Of a DNA stretch of 64,000 nucleotides, positions 42,416-50,633 are shown piece after piece (within the stretch, counting starts at the first letter, position 1; each line of letters begins with the position of its first letter). Source of the stretch: CALSMU01 sp965230225 (GTDB lineage: Bacteria > Bacteroidota > Bacteroidia > Flavobacteriales_D > Parvicellaceae). The notes beneath the pieces are model-generated. The model saw nothing but the letters and a program-made list of their open reading frames with translations. It did no database searches and was not told the DNA's origin. The position numbers and the translations under genes were made by a program. The stretch is taken from contig CBDDKM010000005.1 of assembly GCA_965230225.1 (NCBI GenBank), positions 510,252 to 574,251 of the forward strand. The letters are read 5' to 3'.

Positions 42416-44368
42416 TTATTTGTTGATTACCATGCTTCTGGTAGTCTTGTACCCATCAGTAATTAATGAGTAGAAGTAAGTACCGGCTGGTAGATCATTA
42501 GCATTAATCATTACAGTATGAGATCCTGCAACTTTAGTTCCTTCATTGAAAGACATTACCATTTTTCCAGTTACGTCAACTACTTCGAAACGAACATTTT
42601 CAGTTTGCTTTAATTCGTAAGTAATTTGAGTTTCGTTGTTGAAAGGGTTAGGCATGTTTTGTCCAAGAGCAACACCGTATTGTGCTAGTTCTTCAATTCC
42701 AACGTTGTTAGAAGCTGGGTCGAAGTTCAAACGTACACATGGAATTCCTGGATCAATAAGGTTGAACAAAGAGTTAGAACCGTCAAATCCTAATACAGAT
42801 CCTTGATCAGTGTTTCCAGCAGTAGCAAATCTTACGTCATCATCTCCACTTGCATCTCCACCGTAGTGAGCAGCAACAACTAAGATGTCGTCACCAGCAG
42901 TAACTGGAATTACAGAGTACAATGGTAAAGTTAATACTACTTCGAAATCAGCAGTACTAGTAAGTGTGTACTCGCTAGTTTGCTCAACGAATACATATTG
43001 AGTTCCATCCCATTGGTAAACTTCAGCAAAAACAACCGGTTGGTTAGTTTCGTCAGTTCTGTCACTAATTACTACATCAACAGAACGGATAGTATCGTCA
43101 GCTACGATGTCAAAAATGTTTCCAATTTTGAATTGCTGTCCAGTTCCACCAGAAATGTTAGAAATAAAGCTGTTGTTGTTAGAACCATCCATTCCACCTT
43201 CGTCACGACCGTAGATGTATTGGTTAACAGTTAAGTATCTGAAAAGAGAGTTATCGTTCATGTCATCATCAGCAGCACCTGCTCCTGCGATGTACTCAAT
43301 TTCGTAATCTCCTAATCCAGCTGGAGTCCATGTTCCTGCAGTTAAACTATCTGCTTGAAGTGTAGTTTGAGAAACTGGAGTTCCTGATCCTGTAAATACA
43401 GTAGAAGAACCATCGTTTACTTCGATATCAAGAGTAGAAGTTGTAGTAGATTGTCCGATGTTCTCAACCCATGCACCAAAATCAATTGTAGTAATTTGAC
43501 TTACTGGAGTAAGTGGATACTCAAGAGAATTGTTTCCTGAAGCAGCATATCTTCTAGAGTTAACTCTAACATCAGTACTGTTTTGCTCAATTAAAGCAAC
43601 ATCATCCACTTGCCAGAAGTAGTGAGATGCAGTAGGAACGTGGTTAAATCTGAATTGGAAGTTAGCTGGAGTAGCTAATCCACTTAAGTAGTTATTAATA
43701 ACGATCTTAGTTAATCTGGTTCCAGAGTTATCGTTTACATCCACTTTGTATGGAAGTGACCCTCTGTTAGAGCACTCAATTTGTACAATTTCAGAAGTAA
43801 ATCCATCAGTAGAAAGCTCTAAGTAGTACTCGTGAGTATTATCACAACAGTGTCTGTACCATTGCTCGAATGAAATAACAAGGTTAGTATACCCTGTAAT
43901 GTCGATAACCGGAGAAACTAATTGACCATCTCTACTTGCGTAACCTGGATCAATAACCGGGTTTTGTGGGTCAGACCAATCTGTGTTAGAAGAATCTGTA
44001 GCAAATGCCATAAATCCATTCGCAGAAGTGGTAGACTCAATAGTTTGAGTAGTTGGGTTTGTGTAAGCTCCGTCAGGGCAAGAGTCAGCAGGTACCCACC
44101 ATTGCGCATCAGGACCAGTAGTTGTCCATGCTGTACTTCCAGGAAGGGTCATTGTTCCACCAGCATTTCCGGTTAAACCATTTGCAAAATCTTCAGAGTA
44201 AAGAATATCACCAGCAGCTTTAAGCTGAACGTTAGATTCTTTGGTAAGAGCATTATGGTTTTGTGTTAATTGATGATCAGCAGAACGCAAAGGAATATTT
44301 GCAGTGTGCTGAGCACTAATGGCACCTCCAATTAGAAGGGTGGCAGCCACCAAGTAAACTTTTTTCAT
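42416..44368 (-). CDS. T9SS type A sorting-domain protein, choice-of-anchor J-like family
   Basis: Secreted protein of about 650 residues started at the ATG at 44368 (MKKVYLVAATLLIGGAISAQ); the upstream in-frame extension of 22 codons would bury the signal. It has an N-terminal jelly-roll domain (SEDFANGLTGNAGGTM onward, ending FWQVDDVALIEQN), Ig-like middle, the family block AHYGGDASGDDDVRFATAG, and a C-terminal sorting domain (LGQNMPNPFNNETQITYELK, ending MVINK). It shares this plan with four other minus-strand neighbours. The likely role is surface adhesion or glycan binding, not demonstrated. Confidence 0.83.
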   Translation of the reverse strand: MKKVYLVAATLLIGGAISAQHTANIPLRSADHQLTQNHNALTKESNVQLKAAGDILYSEDFANGLTGNAGGTMTLPGSTAWTTTGPDAQWWVPADSCPDGAYTNPTTQTIESTTSANGFMAFATDSSNTDWSDPQNPVIDPGYASRDGQLVSPVIDITGYTNLVISFEQWYRHCCDNTHEYYLELSTDGFTSEIVQIECSNRGSLPYKVDVNDNSGTRLTKIVINNYLSGLATPANFQFRFNHVPTASHYFWQVDDVALIEQNSTDVRVNSRRYAASGNNSLEYPLTPVSQITTIDFGAWVENIGQSTTTSTLDIEVNDGSSTVFTGSGTPVSQTTLQADSLTAGTWTPAGLGDYEIEYIAGAGAADDDMNDNSLFRYLTVNQYIYGRDEGGMDGSNNNSFISNISGGTGQQFKIGNIFDIVADDTIRSVDVVISDRTDETNQPVVFAEVYQWDGTQYVFVEQTSEYTLTSTADFEVVLTLPLYSVIPVTAGDDILVVAAHYGGDASGDDDVRFATAGNTDQGSVLGFDGSNSLFNLIDPGIPCVRLNFDPASNNVGIEELAQYGVALGQNMPNPFNNETQITYELKQTENVRFEVVDVTGKMVMSFNEGTKVAGSHTVMINANDLPAGTYFYSLITDGYKTTRSMVINK

Positions 44369-44541
44369 AATAGTTGTTGTTTTATTAAATTGAAATAAAG
44401 TCGCGAATATACTATATATGGGGGCTTTTAGCAATGATTAGCTGCAATTTTGACAATTTCAACACTTCTTCCTAAAAATGTTGATTTTTAGTTTGTGGAA
44501 TTGTTCCCTAGGTAAACAGCCCTGTTTATCGTGATTTTCAT

Positions 44542-44549
44542 TAATTTTG
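44542..44549 (+). promoter_or_regulatory. Bacteroidota-type -7 box before the PA-domain T9SS gene
   Basis: TAATTTTG, an exact TAnnTTTG match, 25 bases before the ATG at 44575. No strong -33 TTTG at the standard spacing was seen, so this is tentative. Confidence 0.35.
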
Positions 44550-44574
44550 TCGAAAACAACCTAATACTCTTATT

Positions 44575-46311
44575 ATGAAAAAAACATTACTGTTACTAGC
44601 AGTGACCATGATGGCCTCTGTCGGCTTTTCACAGGTCATTTTTTATGTTGAGGCTCCTTCGCCTAACGAAGGAAATTACGATTTTTCTTACGCACAAGCT
44701 TCCAGTGGATGGGGAGTAGTTGATTTAACTGATCCAGCTAACTCAGTAACTGATACTTTGGTATTGGTGGACGATGGAACTGTTGGAGATAGCTTAGGAT
44801 GTAGTCCATTAATCAACGGAGTTGATGTAAACGACAAAATTGCTGTATTGTACAGAGGTGATTGTCAATTTGGATTGAAAGCATTCAACTGTCAAAACGC
44901 CGGAGCAAGAGCTGTGGTGATCATTAACAACGTGGCCGGAGCTCCGATTTCTATGGGAGGTGGTACCGATGGACCAAATGTTACCATTCCTGTTGTGATG
45001 ATTACTGACGTTGACGGAGCGCTATTGAGAGCTGAAATTGATGCTGGAAATACAACTGCGTTTATTGGAAACAAAGCTAACTTTTACGGGAACGATTTAG
45101 GGTTCTACCCGAACAACGTGATGAGATCTCGTCAGTTTGGAAATGTTCAGGACCTGTCGCAAGATGCTTCTGAGTTTGATGTAGAAGTAGGTGCCTGGGT
45201 GTTTAACTATGGAAGCCTTGATCAAACAGGAATAACACTAACGGCTAACATTACCAGAGATGGAAATAACATCTATAGCCAAACTTCAGCACCGGTTGAT
45301 ATTGTATCTGGTGATAGCGCTTACGTAAGTTTAACCACTTACTCAGAAACTTCTTATACTAACGGATATTACAGCTTAACTTATGATGTATCTTCCGGAG
45401 CAAATGAAGAATTTGCACAGGACAATATGGTGGTAACTCACTTTACGGTATCTGACGGTGGATATTCTTATGGTGCATTGGATAGCACTACTATGATGCC
45501 TGTTTCTACTGGTGGATCAAGATTGGGAGGAAACCCTGCTCCAACATCATTTACTGCTTGTATTACATTTAGTGATCCTAACGCTAGCAGAATGGGAGCA
45601 GAAGGAATTACATTTACTGCAGTTACTAATGCAGATGATAGTTTAACCGACAAGTACATCGAGGTAAAAGCTTACGAGTGGAACGATGTATGGACTGATG
45701 TTAATGATGCTGCATTTACTGATTTAGTAGAAGTTGCTAGTGGAGAATACACTTATACTTCAGATTTGCAAGATGAGGCTGTTTACGCTCCTTTTGTAAC
45801 TCCTTTTGCGTTTACTGATGATCAGTGGTACTTATTCTGTGTAACAAGCTACGATGAGCCTGTATTTATCGGATACGATAACGATATTGATTACGAATTG
45901 AATTCTAAGACTTACAAAATGCCAATGTTCCCGGTAGGTGAAACAATGCCAACTCAAGCTGCTTTTGGTGGTGGTACTGGAGAAGGATCATTTACTACTC
46001 AAGCTCCTGCTATTATGGTAAACATGATTCCTTCGCTTGGAATTGGTATCGAGGAGAATGAAGAAGTTGAAATTACTGCTTATCCAAACCCGGCTAAAGA
46101 AATGCTTAATATTCCTGTAGAGGGGTTAGGAAATGGGGAGTTAAAAATATTCGACCTGGCTGGAAAAATGGTTTACAGTCAGAATGTTAATGCTAACAAC
46201 GGAAACATGATTAGCATTGATATGGATAACTTAACCAACGGATCTTACATTTTCTCTATTGATTTTGAGAGCGGAAAGAAAAGTACTTTTAATGTTGTAG
46301 TTAGCAAATAA
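44575..46311 (+). CDS. T9SS type A sorting-domain protein with a PA (protease-associated) domain
   Basis: Secreted protein of 578 residues: signal peptide (MKKTLLLLAVTMMASVGFSQ), a PA domain (about 55-155, with DKIAVLYRGDCQFGLKAFNC and AVVIINNVAGAPISMGGGTD), then the same beta-rich middle as the neighbouring cargo, and a C-terminal sorting domain (ITAYPNPAKEMLNIPVEGLG, ending VVVSK). PA domains often accompany peptidases, but I see no catalytic domain here, so a ligand-binding role is more likely. It is the only plus-strand member of the cluster, divergent from the gene ending at 42416. Confidence 0.82.
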   Translation: MKKTLLLLAVTMMASVGFSQVIFYVEAPSPNEGNYDFSYAQASSGWGVVDLTDPANSVTDTLVLVDDGTVGDSLGCSPLINGVDVNDKIAVLYRGDCQFGLKAFNCQNAGARAVVIINNVAGAPISMGGGTDGPNVTIPVVMITDVDGALLRAEIDAGNTTAFIGNKANFYGNDLGFYPNNVMRSRQFGNVQDLSQDASEFDVEVGAWVFNYGSLDQTGITLTANITRDGNNIYSQTSAPVDIVSGDSAYVSLTTYSETSYTNGYYSLTYDVSSGANEEFAQDNMVVTHFTVSDGGYSYGALDSTTMMPVSTGGSRLGGNPAPTSFTACITFSDPNASRMGAEGITFTAVTNADDSLTDKYIEVKAYEWNDVWTDVNDAAFTDLVEVASGEYTYTSDLQDEAVYAPFVTPFAFTDDQWYLFCVTSYDEPVFIGYDNDIDYELNSKTYKMPMFPVGETMPTQAAFGGGTGEGSFTTQAPAIMVNMIPSLGIGIEENEEVEITAYPNPAKEMLNIPVEGLGNGELKIFDLAGKMVYSQNVNANNGNMISIDMDNLTNGSYIFSIDFESGKKSTFNVVVSK

Positions 46312-46337
46312 GAATACAACAAACCTTAATAAATATT

Positions 46338-46370
46338 GCCGGATGGTTCTTTGAATCATCCGGCTTTTTT
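46338..46370 (+). terminator. Hairpin terminator after the PA-domain T9SS gene
   Basis: GCCGGATG (46338-46345) and CATCCGGC (46357-46364) followed by six T residues. Confidence 0.88.
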
Positions 46371-46607
46371 ATGCTCTGTAGTTAATAGGGGAGTTAATAG
46401 GGGGTATTCCGGTTAATATAATCGCTAAGGGGAGATATACCTTAAATACTGGATGAAAAGTTTTAGCTGTAGCCTTATGAAAGGGAAAAGAATCAAACTG
46501 AAATAATGCGAGAGAATATGTTCATTGGAGAAGAGTGGCAAATTTAGGTGGTGGTTGTTAAGGATTGGTTAGGAGAGAATTCTATACCAGAATATACTGC
46601 ATAAAAA

Positions 46608-46630
46608 AAGGGTCGCATATAGCGACCCTT
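46608..46630 (-). terminator. Hairpin terminator after the third minus-strand T9SS gene
   Basis: AAGGGTCGC (46608-46616) and GCGACCCTT (46622-46630), loop of 5 bases. On the minus strand it lies 23 bases after the stop at 46653 and is followed by a T-run. Confidence 0.88.
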
Positions 46631-46652
46631 AATCCAATTATTTTGAGGATGA

Positions 46653-48527
46653 TTACTTAGTAACCACCATGCTTTTTGTAATTGTGTTCTCTCCGTTAGA
46701 AAGAGTGTAGAAGTAAACACCTTCAGCTAACTCAGAACCATCAACAGTGATAGTGTAGTCACCAGCAGGCTTGTTTCCTTCGTTGAAAGACATTACTTTC
46801 TTTCCAGTCATGTCAACGATATCTAAAGTAATATTAGCAGCAGATTTAACTGTGTAATTGATTGTAGATACGTTGTTGAATGGGTTAGGAATGTTTTGTC
46901 CTAATGCCATAGTGTTGTTTGCGTTCTCAGCGATTCCGATAGTAGGATCGAAGTTAAGACGAACAACAGGAGCAGGAGGAGAAAGCAATTGGAAAGCACC
47001 GTTAGATCCATCGAATCCAAGTACAGTTCCTTCTCTTGCAACACCAGCAGTAGCGATTCTAACATCTTCAGATCCGTCAGAAGGACCACCGTAGTGACCA
47101 GCAACTACCATAATTTCCCATCCAGTAGTAAGTGATACTGGAGAAGCTAATTGAAGAGTAACAATGTTTCCTAGGTCTCCAGCAGTGATCGTGTGATCGA
47201 TAGTAGACTCTAAGTAAACCCATGCAGATCCATCCCAGTAGTGGATTTCTCCGTATACTAATTTATCTTCGTTAGAAGCAGCATTGTCGATACCTACATC
47301 GATAGCTTTAACATCTTCGTCAGCATTTACAAGGAATAAGTGTCCAATTTTGAATTGGTCTCCAGCTCCTCCAGAAATGTTTCTGATAGATCCATCAAAA
47401 GTAGTGTAATCTCTAGCCCAGATAAGGTCAGTTACTTCTAAATCAGCAGTTCCTACGTTATCAGCAGGGTTAGCATCAGTAGCTCCCATAGTAGCAGTAC
47501 AAGTAATTGTGTAGTTACCAACAGCTGAAGGAGTGTAAGAAGTAGTTACGTGTAACGTATCTCTCTCGAAAGAGTTGATAGTAGATGCAGTTCCGTAAGT
47601 TCCAGAAGCAGCTCCACTATTGATGTCCCAAGCGAAATCAACATCAGTTTGATCGTTAGTTCCGTTGTTAGCAATAATGAAAGAAGTTCCCATTGGAGCA
47701 ACCTGAGATAAAGGAATCTTAGTGTACTCGTAAGAAGTTGAGATATCTCCAGAGAATACCATTGCAGCAGTTAAATCGTCATCAGGAATAACGTCAACAA
47801 CAATGTTATCTACAGCTAAACCAGTTCCCCAGTTATCTCCAGCAACTGTACAGTCTCCACCATCATTCCAAAGAATTCCGATAGTTACAGTAGCGTTACC
47901 ATCGTAAGCGCTCAAATCAGCAACAACGTGTTGCCAGTTAGCGGCGTCTACAGGTAAAGTCATAACAGCAGTCCAAGTAGTACCACCATCTGTAGAAACT
48001 TCTACAGTAGCATCACCTGATCCGTAATTTTGATCGTGAAAAGCATCAAATTGAACTCCCATTCCAGTTTGTCCTGTGAAATCCAATTCTGGGAATACTA
48101 ATCTTTCTTCACAAAGAACGTCACCAGCGATGTCGTCATTTGCCATAGCGAAGTTAGAGCTTCCGTTAGAAGGTACCGGCCAGTATCCACCAGTGTTAGC
48201 AGCTACCTCATCACCAGTGTACCATCCAGTGTACCCGTTAGGGTTACCAGCAGTGTTACCACCAGCAGCGGTAGTTTGTCCTGTAGATTGAGTGTTTACT
48301 GAAAATCCAGCAGGAAGAGCAGGAGCAGTTACACCTTCGAAATCTTCGGTTAACAACGGAACTTTTTGGTTTACACCGTTGTTGATCCCGTGAGCAACGC
48401 TAATGCTTTTTCTGTTAATAGTAGACGTGTTTTTGTCGATGGAAGCATTTTGGGCACCGTGGTTGAATTGTGCCATTGCTCCACCAGTTAAAACCAATCC
48501 ACCTACTAGTAAGTAGATTTTTTTCAT
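46653..48527 (-). CDS. T9SS type A sorting-domain protein, choice-of-anchor J-like family
   Basis: Secreted protein of 624 residues: signal peptide (MKKIYLLVGGLVLTGGAMAQ), jelly-roll domain (LLTEDFEGVTAPALPAGFSV through WGTGLAVDNIVVDVIP), Ig-like middle (SYTPSAVGNYTITCTATMGA), the block HYGGPSDGSEDVRIATAG, then VLGFDGSNGAFQLLSPP, and the sorting domain (LGQNIPNPFNNVSTINYTVK, ending SMVVTK). Very similar in its second half to the next gene, consistent with duplication. It has its own terminator, so the cluster is probably not one operon. Confidence 0.84.
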   Translation of the reverse strand: MKKIYLLVGGLVLTGGAMAQFNHGAQNASIDKNTSTINRKSISVAHGINNGVNQKVPLLTEDFEGVTAPALPAGFSVNTQSTGQTTAAGGNTAGNPNGYTGWYTGDEVAANTGGYWPVPSNGSSNFAMANDDIAGDVLCEERLVFPELDFTGQTGMGVQFDAFHDQNYGSGDATVEVSTDGGTTWTAVMTLPVDAANWQHVVADLSAYDGNATVTIGILWNDGGDCTVAGDNWGTGLAVDNIVVDVIPDDDLTAAMVFSGDISTSYEYTKIPLSQVAPMGTSFIIANNGTNDQTDVDFAWDINSGAASGTYGTASTINSFERDTLHVTTSYTPSAVGNYTITCTATMGATDANPADNVGTADLEVTDLIWARDYTTFDGSIRNISGGAGDQFKIGHLFLVNADEDVKAIDVGIDNAASNEDKLVYGEIHYWDGSAWVYLESTIDHTITAGDLGNIVTLQLASPVSLTTGWEIMVVAGHYGGPSDGSEDVRIATAGVAREGTVLGFDGSNGAFQLLSPPAPVVRLNFDPTIGIAENANNTMALGQNIPNPFNNVSTINYTVKSAANITLDIVDMTGKKVMSFNEGNKPAGDYTITVDGSELAEGVYFYTLSNGENTITKSMVVTK

Positions 48528-48632
48528 AATAATTGATTTTGGTTGTTAAATTTTTAAAAATTTTCCCGCCAAAGATAATAAATTAAAACATTAATAACAA
48601 TAAGCTAACATATTAAAGATGGAGCAAAAAAA

Positions 48633-48657
48633 AAGATCGCCCAATTTGGACGATCTT
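48633..48657 (-). terminator. Hairpin terminator after the fourth minus-strand T9SS gene
   Basis: AAGATCG and CGATCTT with further pairing of CCCAA and TTGGA inward; an A-run on the plus strand becomes a T-run on the minus strand. It lies 23 bases after the stop at 48680. Confidence 0.85.
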
Positions 48658-48679
48658 CCTTTAAATATAAGGGTTTTGG

Positions 48680-50512
48680 TTATTTCTTAACTGTCATTTT
48701 TTTGGTTAAAGAACCATTTTTTGTAGAAAGTGTGTAGAAATAAACACCTGATGGTAAATCATTAGCATTCAAGTTAATAATGTGATCACCAGCTGGCATG
48801 TTACCTTTATTGATGTTCATCATTACTTTACCTGTTAAGTCAGTTACCTTGAAAGTAACTTCAGAATCAGAAGATAAAGAGTAGTTGATTGAAGATTCGT
48901 TGTTGAATGGGTTAGGCATGTTTTGTCCTAAAGACATTCCAGCTAATTCACCTTCTTCAATTCCAACACCAGTTGCTTGTAATCTTACAACAGGAGTAGG
49001 AGGAGTTAGTAATTGGAATGCTCCGTTAGTTCCGTCAAACCCAAGTACATTTCCTTCAACAGAGTTACCACTAGTTGCAATTCTAACATCTTCACTACCG
49101 TCAGAAGCTCCACCATAGTGACCAGCTACAACTAAAATTTGATCTCCGGCAGTAACGCTAACATCGTTGTATAAGTCTAGAGTGATAATTGTTCCTAAAT
49201 CAGCAGAAGAAATTGTGTGTTCTAGTGTTTGGTCAGCTAACTGATATGCAGTACCATCCCAAATGTAAACTTCTCCAAATACGATTTGTCCATCGTTTTC
49301 AGCTTCATCTGCAATTCCGATTTGAACTTTTCTGAAATCCTGATCAGCAGTAGCCAAGAATTGGTTACCAATTTTGAATTGATCTCCTGTTCCTCCAGAA
49401 ATATTAGAAATAAATGAATCAAATACATCATCATCACAAGCCCAAACGCTTTCAGTTACTTCAACTGTAGTAGAAATTACGTTATCAGCAGGGTTTGCAT
49501 CAGTATTATCCGATTGCAAAGTAGCTGTCATGGTGTAAACACCATTAGCAGAAGGAGTATAAGATGTTGTATGATAAATAGTATCTCTTGTAAACACATT
49601 AGAAGTAATGCTGTTAGAAGCTGTTCCTGCATCTACACTACTGCTTCCGTCGTTAATGTCGTAAGCGAAAGTAGTGTTTGTTTGTTGAGCGCTTCCTACG
49701 TTGAAATTAACAACTCCCATTGCAAGAGGTCTAGCCTGTACAGAAGGAATCATTGAATATTCAAAGTCGGCACCTGCATCAGCTCTATACATTCTTTCAG
49801 CTGTAAGGTCATTAGCTTCAACGTCGTATATAGAAACATTATCTAAGTTGTATTGAGCAGCATCAGTTCCTTCGTAGTGCCATGCAAACATTACGTTATT
49901 CATTCCTGAATAAGCAGAAACGTCAACTCTGGCAGTAGTCCATACGTATTGCTCCCAGTCCAGGTCAAGACCAGCAGCTTGTAATAGAGCTAAGTCATCC
50001 TCTACAAATAGAGTAGTAGGCCAGGTAGTTCCACCATCGGTAGAAACTTTAACAGAAATATCTCCATTATCGTTTGGAGTAACGTGCCAAAATTGGCTTG
50101 TGTTAAATTGGAATTCTAGCCTAACACTTGCAGAAGCAGTGGTAAGGTCGATTGAAGGGGTAATTAGCCACTCATCGTGAGTATCTGTACTGTTGTTATA
50201 AAGAACAGAAGCACAGTTTCCTGGATTTCCATTAGGCTCTTCGTGCCATGCTTGGTCTGCAGGCACAGTAATGGTAGAAGCAGGTCCACTGTTAACCGTC
50301 CAGTTGGTTGGAGGGAAAGTACCACTTTCAAAATCCTCATTTAAAAAAGAAGCTTTTGCTCCTTTGTTCAAGTTGGATTGAGCTTTTTTAATGCTCAATT
50401 CCGGGGCGGTCTTAGAATCGGAATAAACTCTTTTGGCAACGGTAGTTGGTGCCTGAGCTACGATTCCTCCTGAGATGATCAATCCGCCAAGTAGAACGTA
50501 CATTTTTTTCAT
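48680..50512 (-). CDS. T9SS type A sorting-domain protein, tandem paralogue A
   Basis: Secreted protein of 610 residues: signal peptide (MKKMYVLLGGLIISGGIVAQ), a choice-of-anchor J-like domain (FLNEDFESGTFPPTNWTVNS through YNLDNVSIYDVEANDL), Ig-like middle, the block HYGGASDGSEDVRIATSG, and the C-terminal sorting domain (LGQNMPNPFNNESSINYSLS, ending KMTVKK). Its N-terminal 280 residues are very close to the next gene upstream (50634), with long identical stretches such as EFNTSQFWHVTPND, marking a recent tandem duplication. Function beyond surface display is unknown. Confidence 0.85.
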   Translation of the reverse strand: MKKMYVLLGGLIISGGIVAQAPTTVAKRVYSDSKTAPELSIKKAQSNLNKGAKASFLNEDFESGTFPPTNWTVNSGPASTITVPADQAWHEEPNGNPGNCASVLYNNSTDTHDEWLITPSIDLTTASASVRLEFQFNTSQFWHVTPNDNGDISVKVSTDGGTTWPTTLFVEDDLALLQAAGLDLDWEQYVWTTARVDVSAYSGMNNVMFAWHYEGTDAAQYNLDNVSIYDVEANDLTAERMYRADAGADFEYSMIPSVQARPLAMGVVNFNVGSAQQTNTTFAYDINDGSSSVDAGTASNSITSNVFTRDTIYHTTSYTPSANGVYTMTATLQSDNTDANPADNVISTTVEVTESVWACDDDVFDSFISNISGGTGDQFKIGNQFLATADQDFRKVQIGIADEAENDGQIVFGEVYIWDGTAYQLADQTLEHTISSADLGTIITLDLYNDVSVTAGDQILVVAGHYGGASDGSEDVRIATSGNSVEGNVLGFDGTNGAFQLLTPPTPVVRLQATGVGIEEGELAGMSLGQNMPNPFNNESSINYSLSSDSEVTFKVTDLTGKVMMNINKGNMPAGDHIINLNANDLPSGVYFYTLSTKNGSLTKKMTVKK

Positions 50513-50633
50513 TTGTATAATTTTAAGGTTATTAATCGTATATAAAATTAACTCCTGAATTACCTAATGGTGTCATGTGATGAGTAAACGGAAGATTCCA
50601 ATTCGGGTATGGTGCAAAAGCGGGGTTAAACGG

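Larger units (their letters stand above)
46312..46652. other. Intergenic region between convergent T9SS genes
   Basis: 341 bases. It holds two terminators at its ends (separate entries); between about 46371 and 46600 I see no gene, repeat or promoter. Confidence 0.6.
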
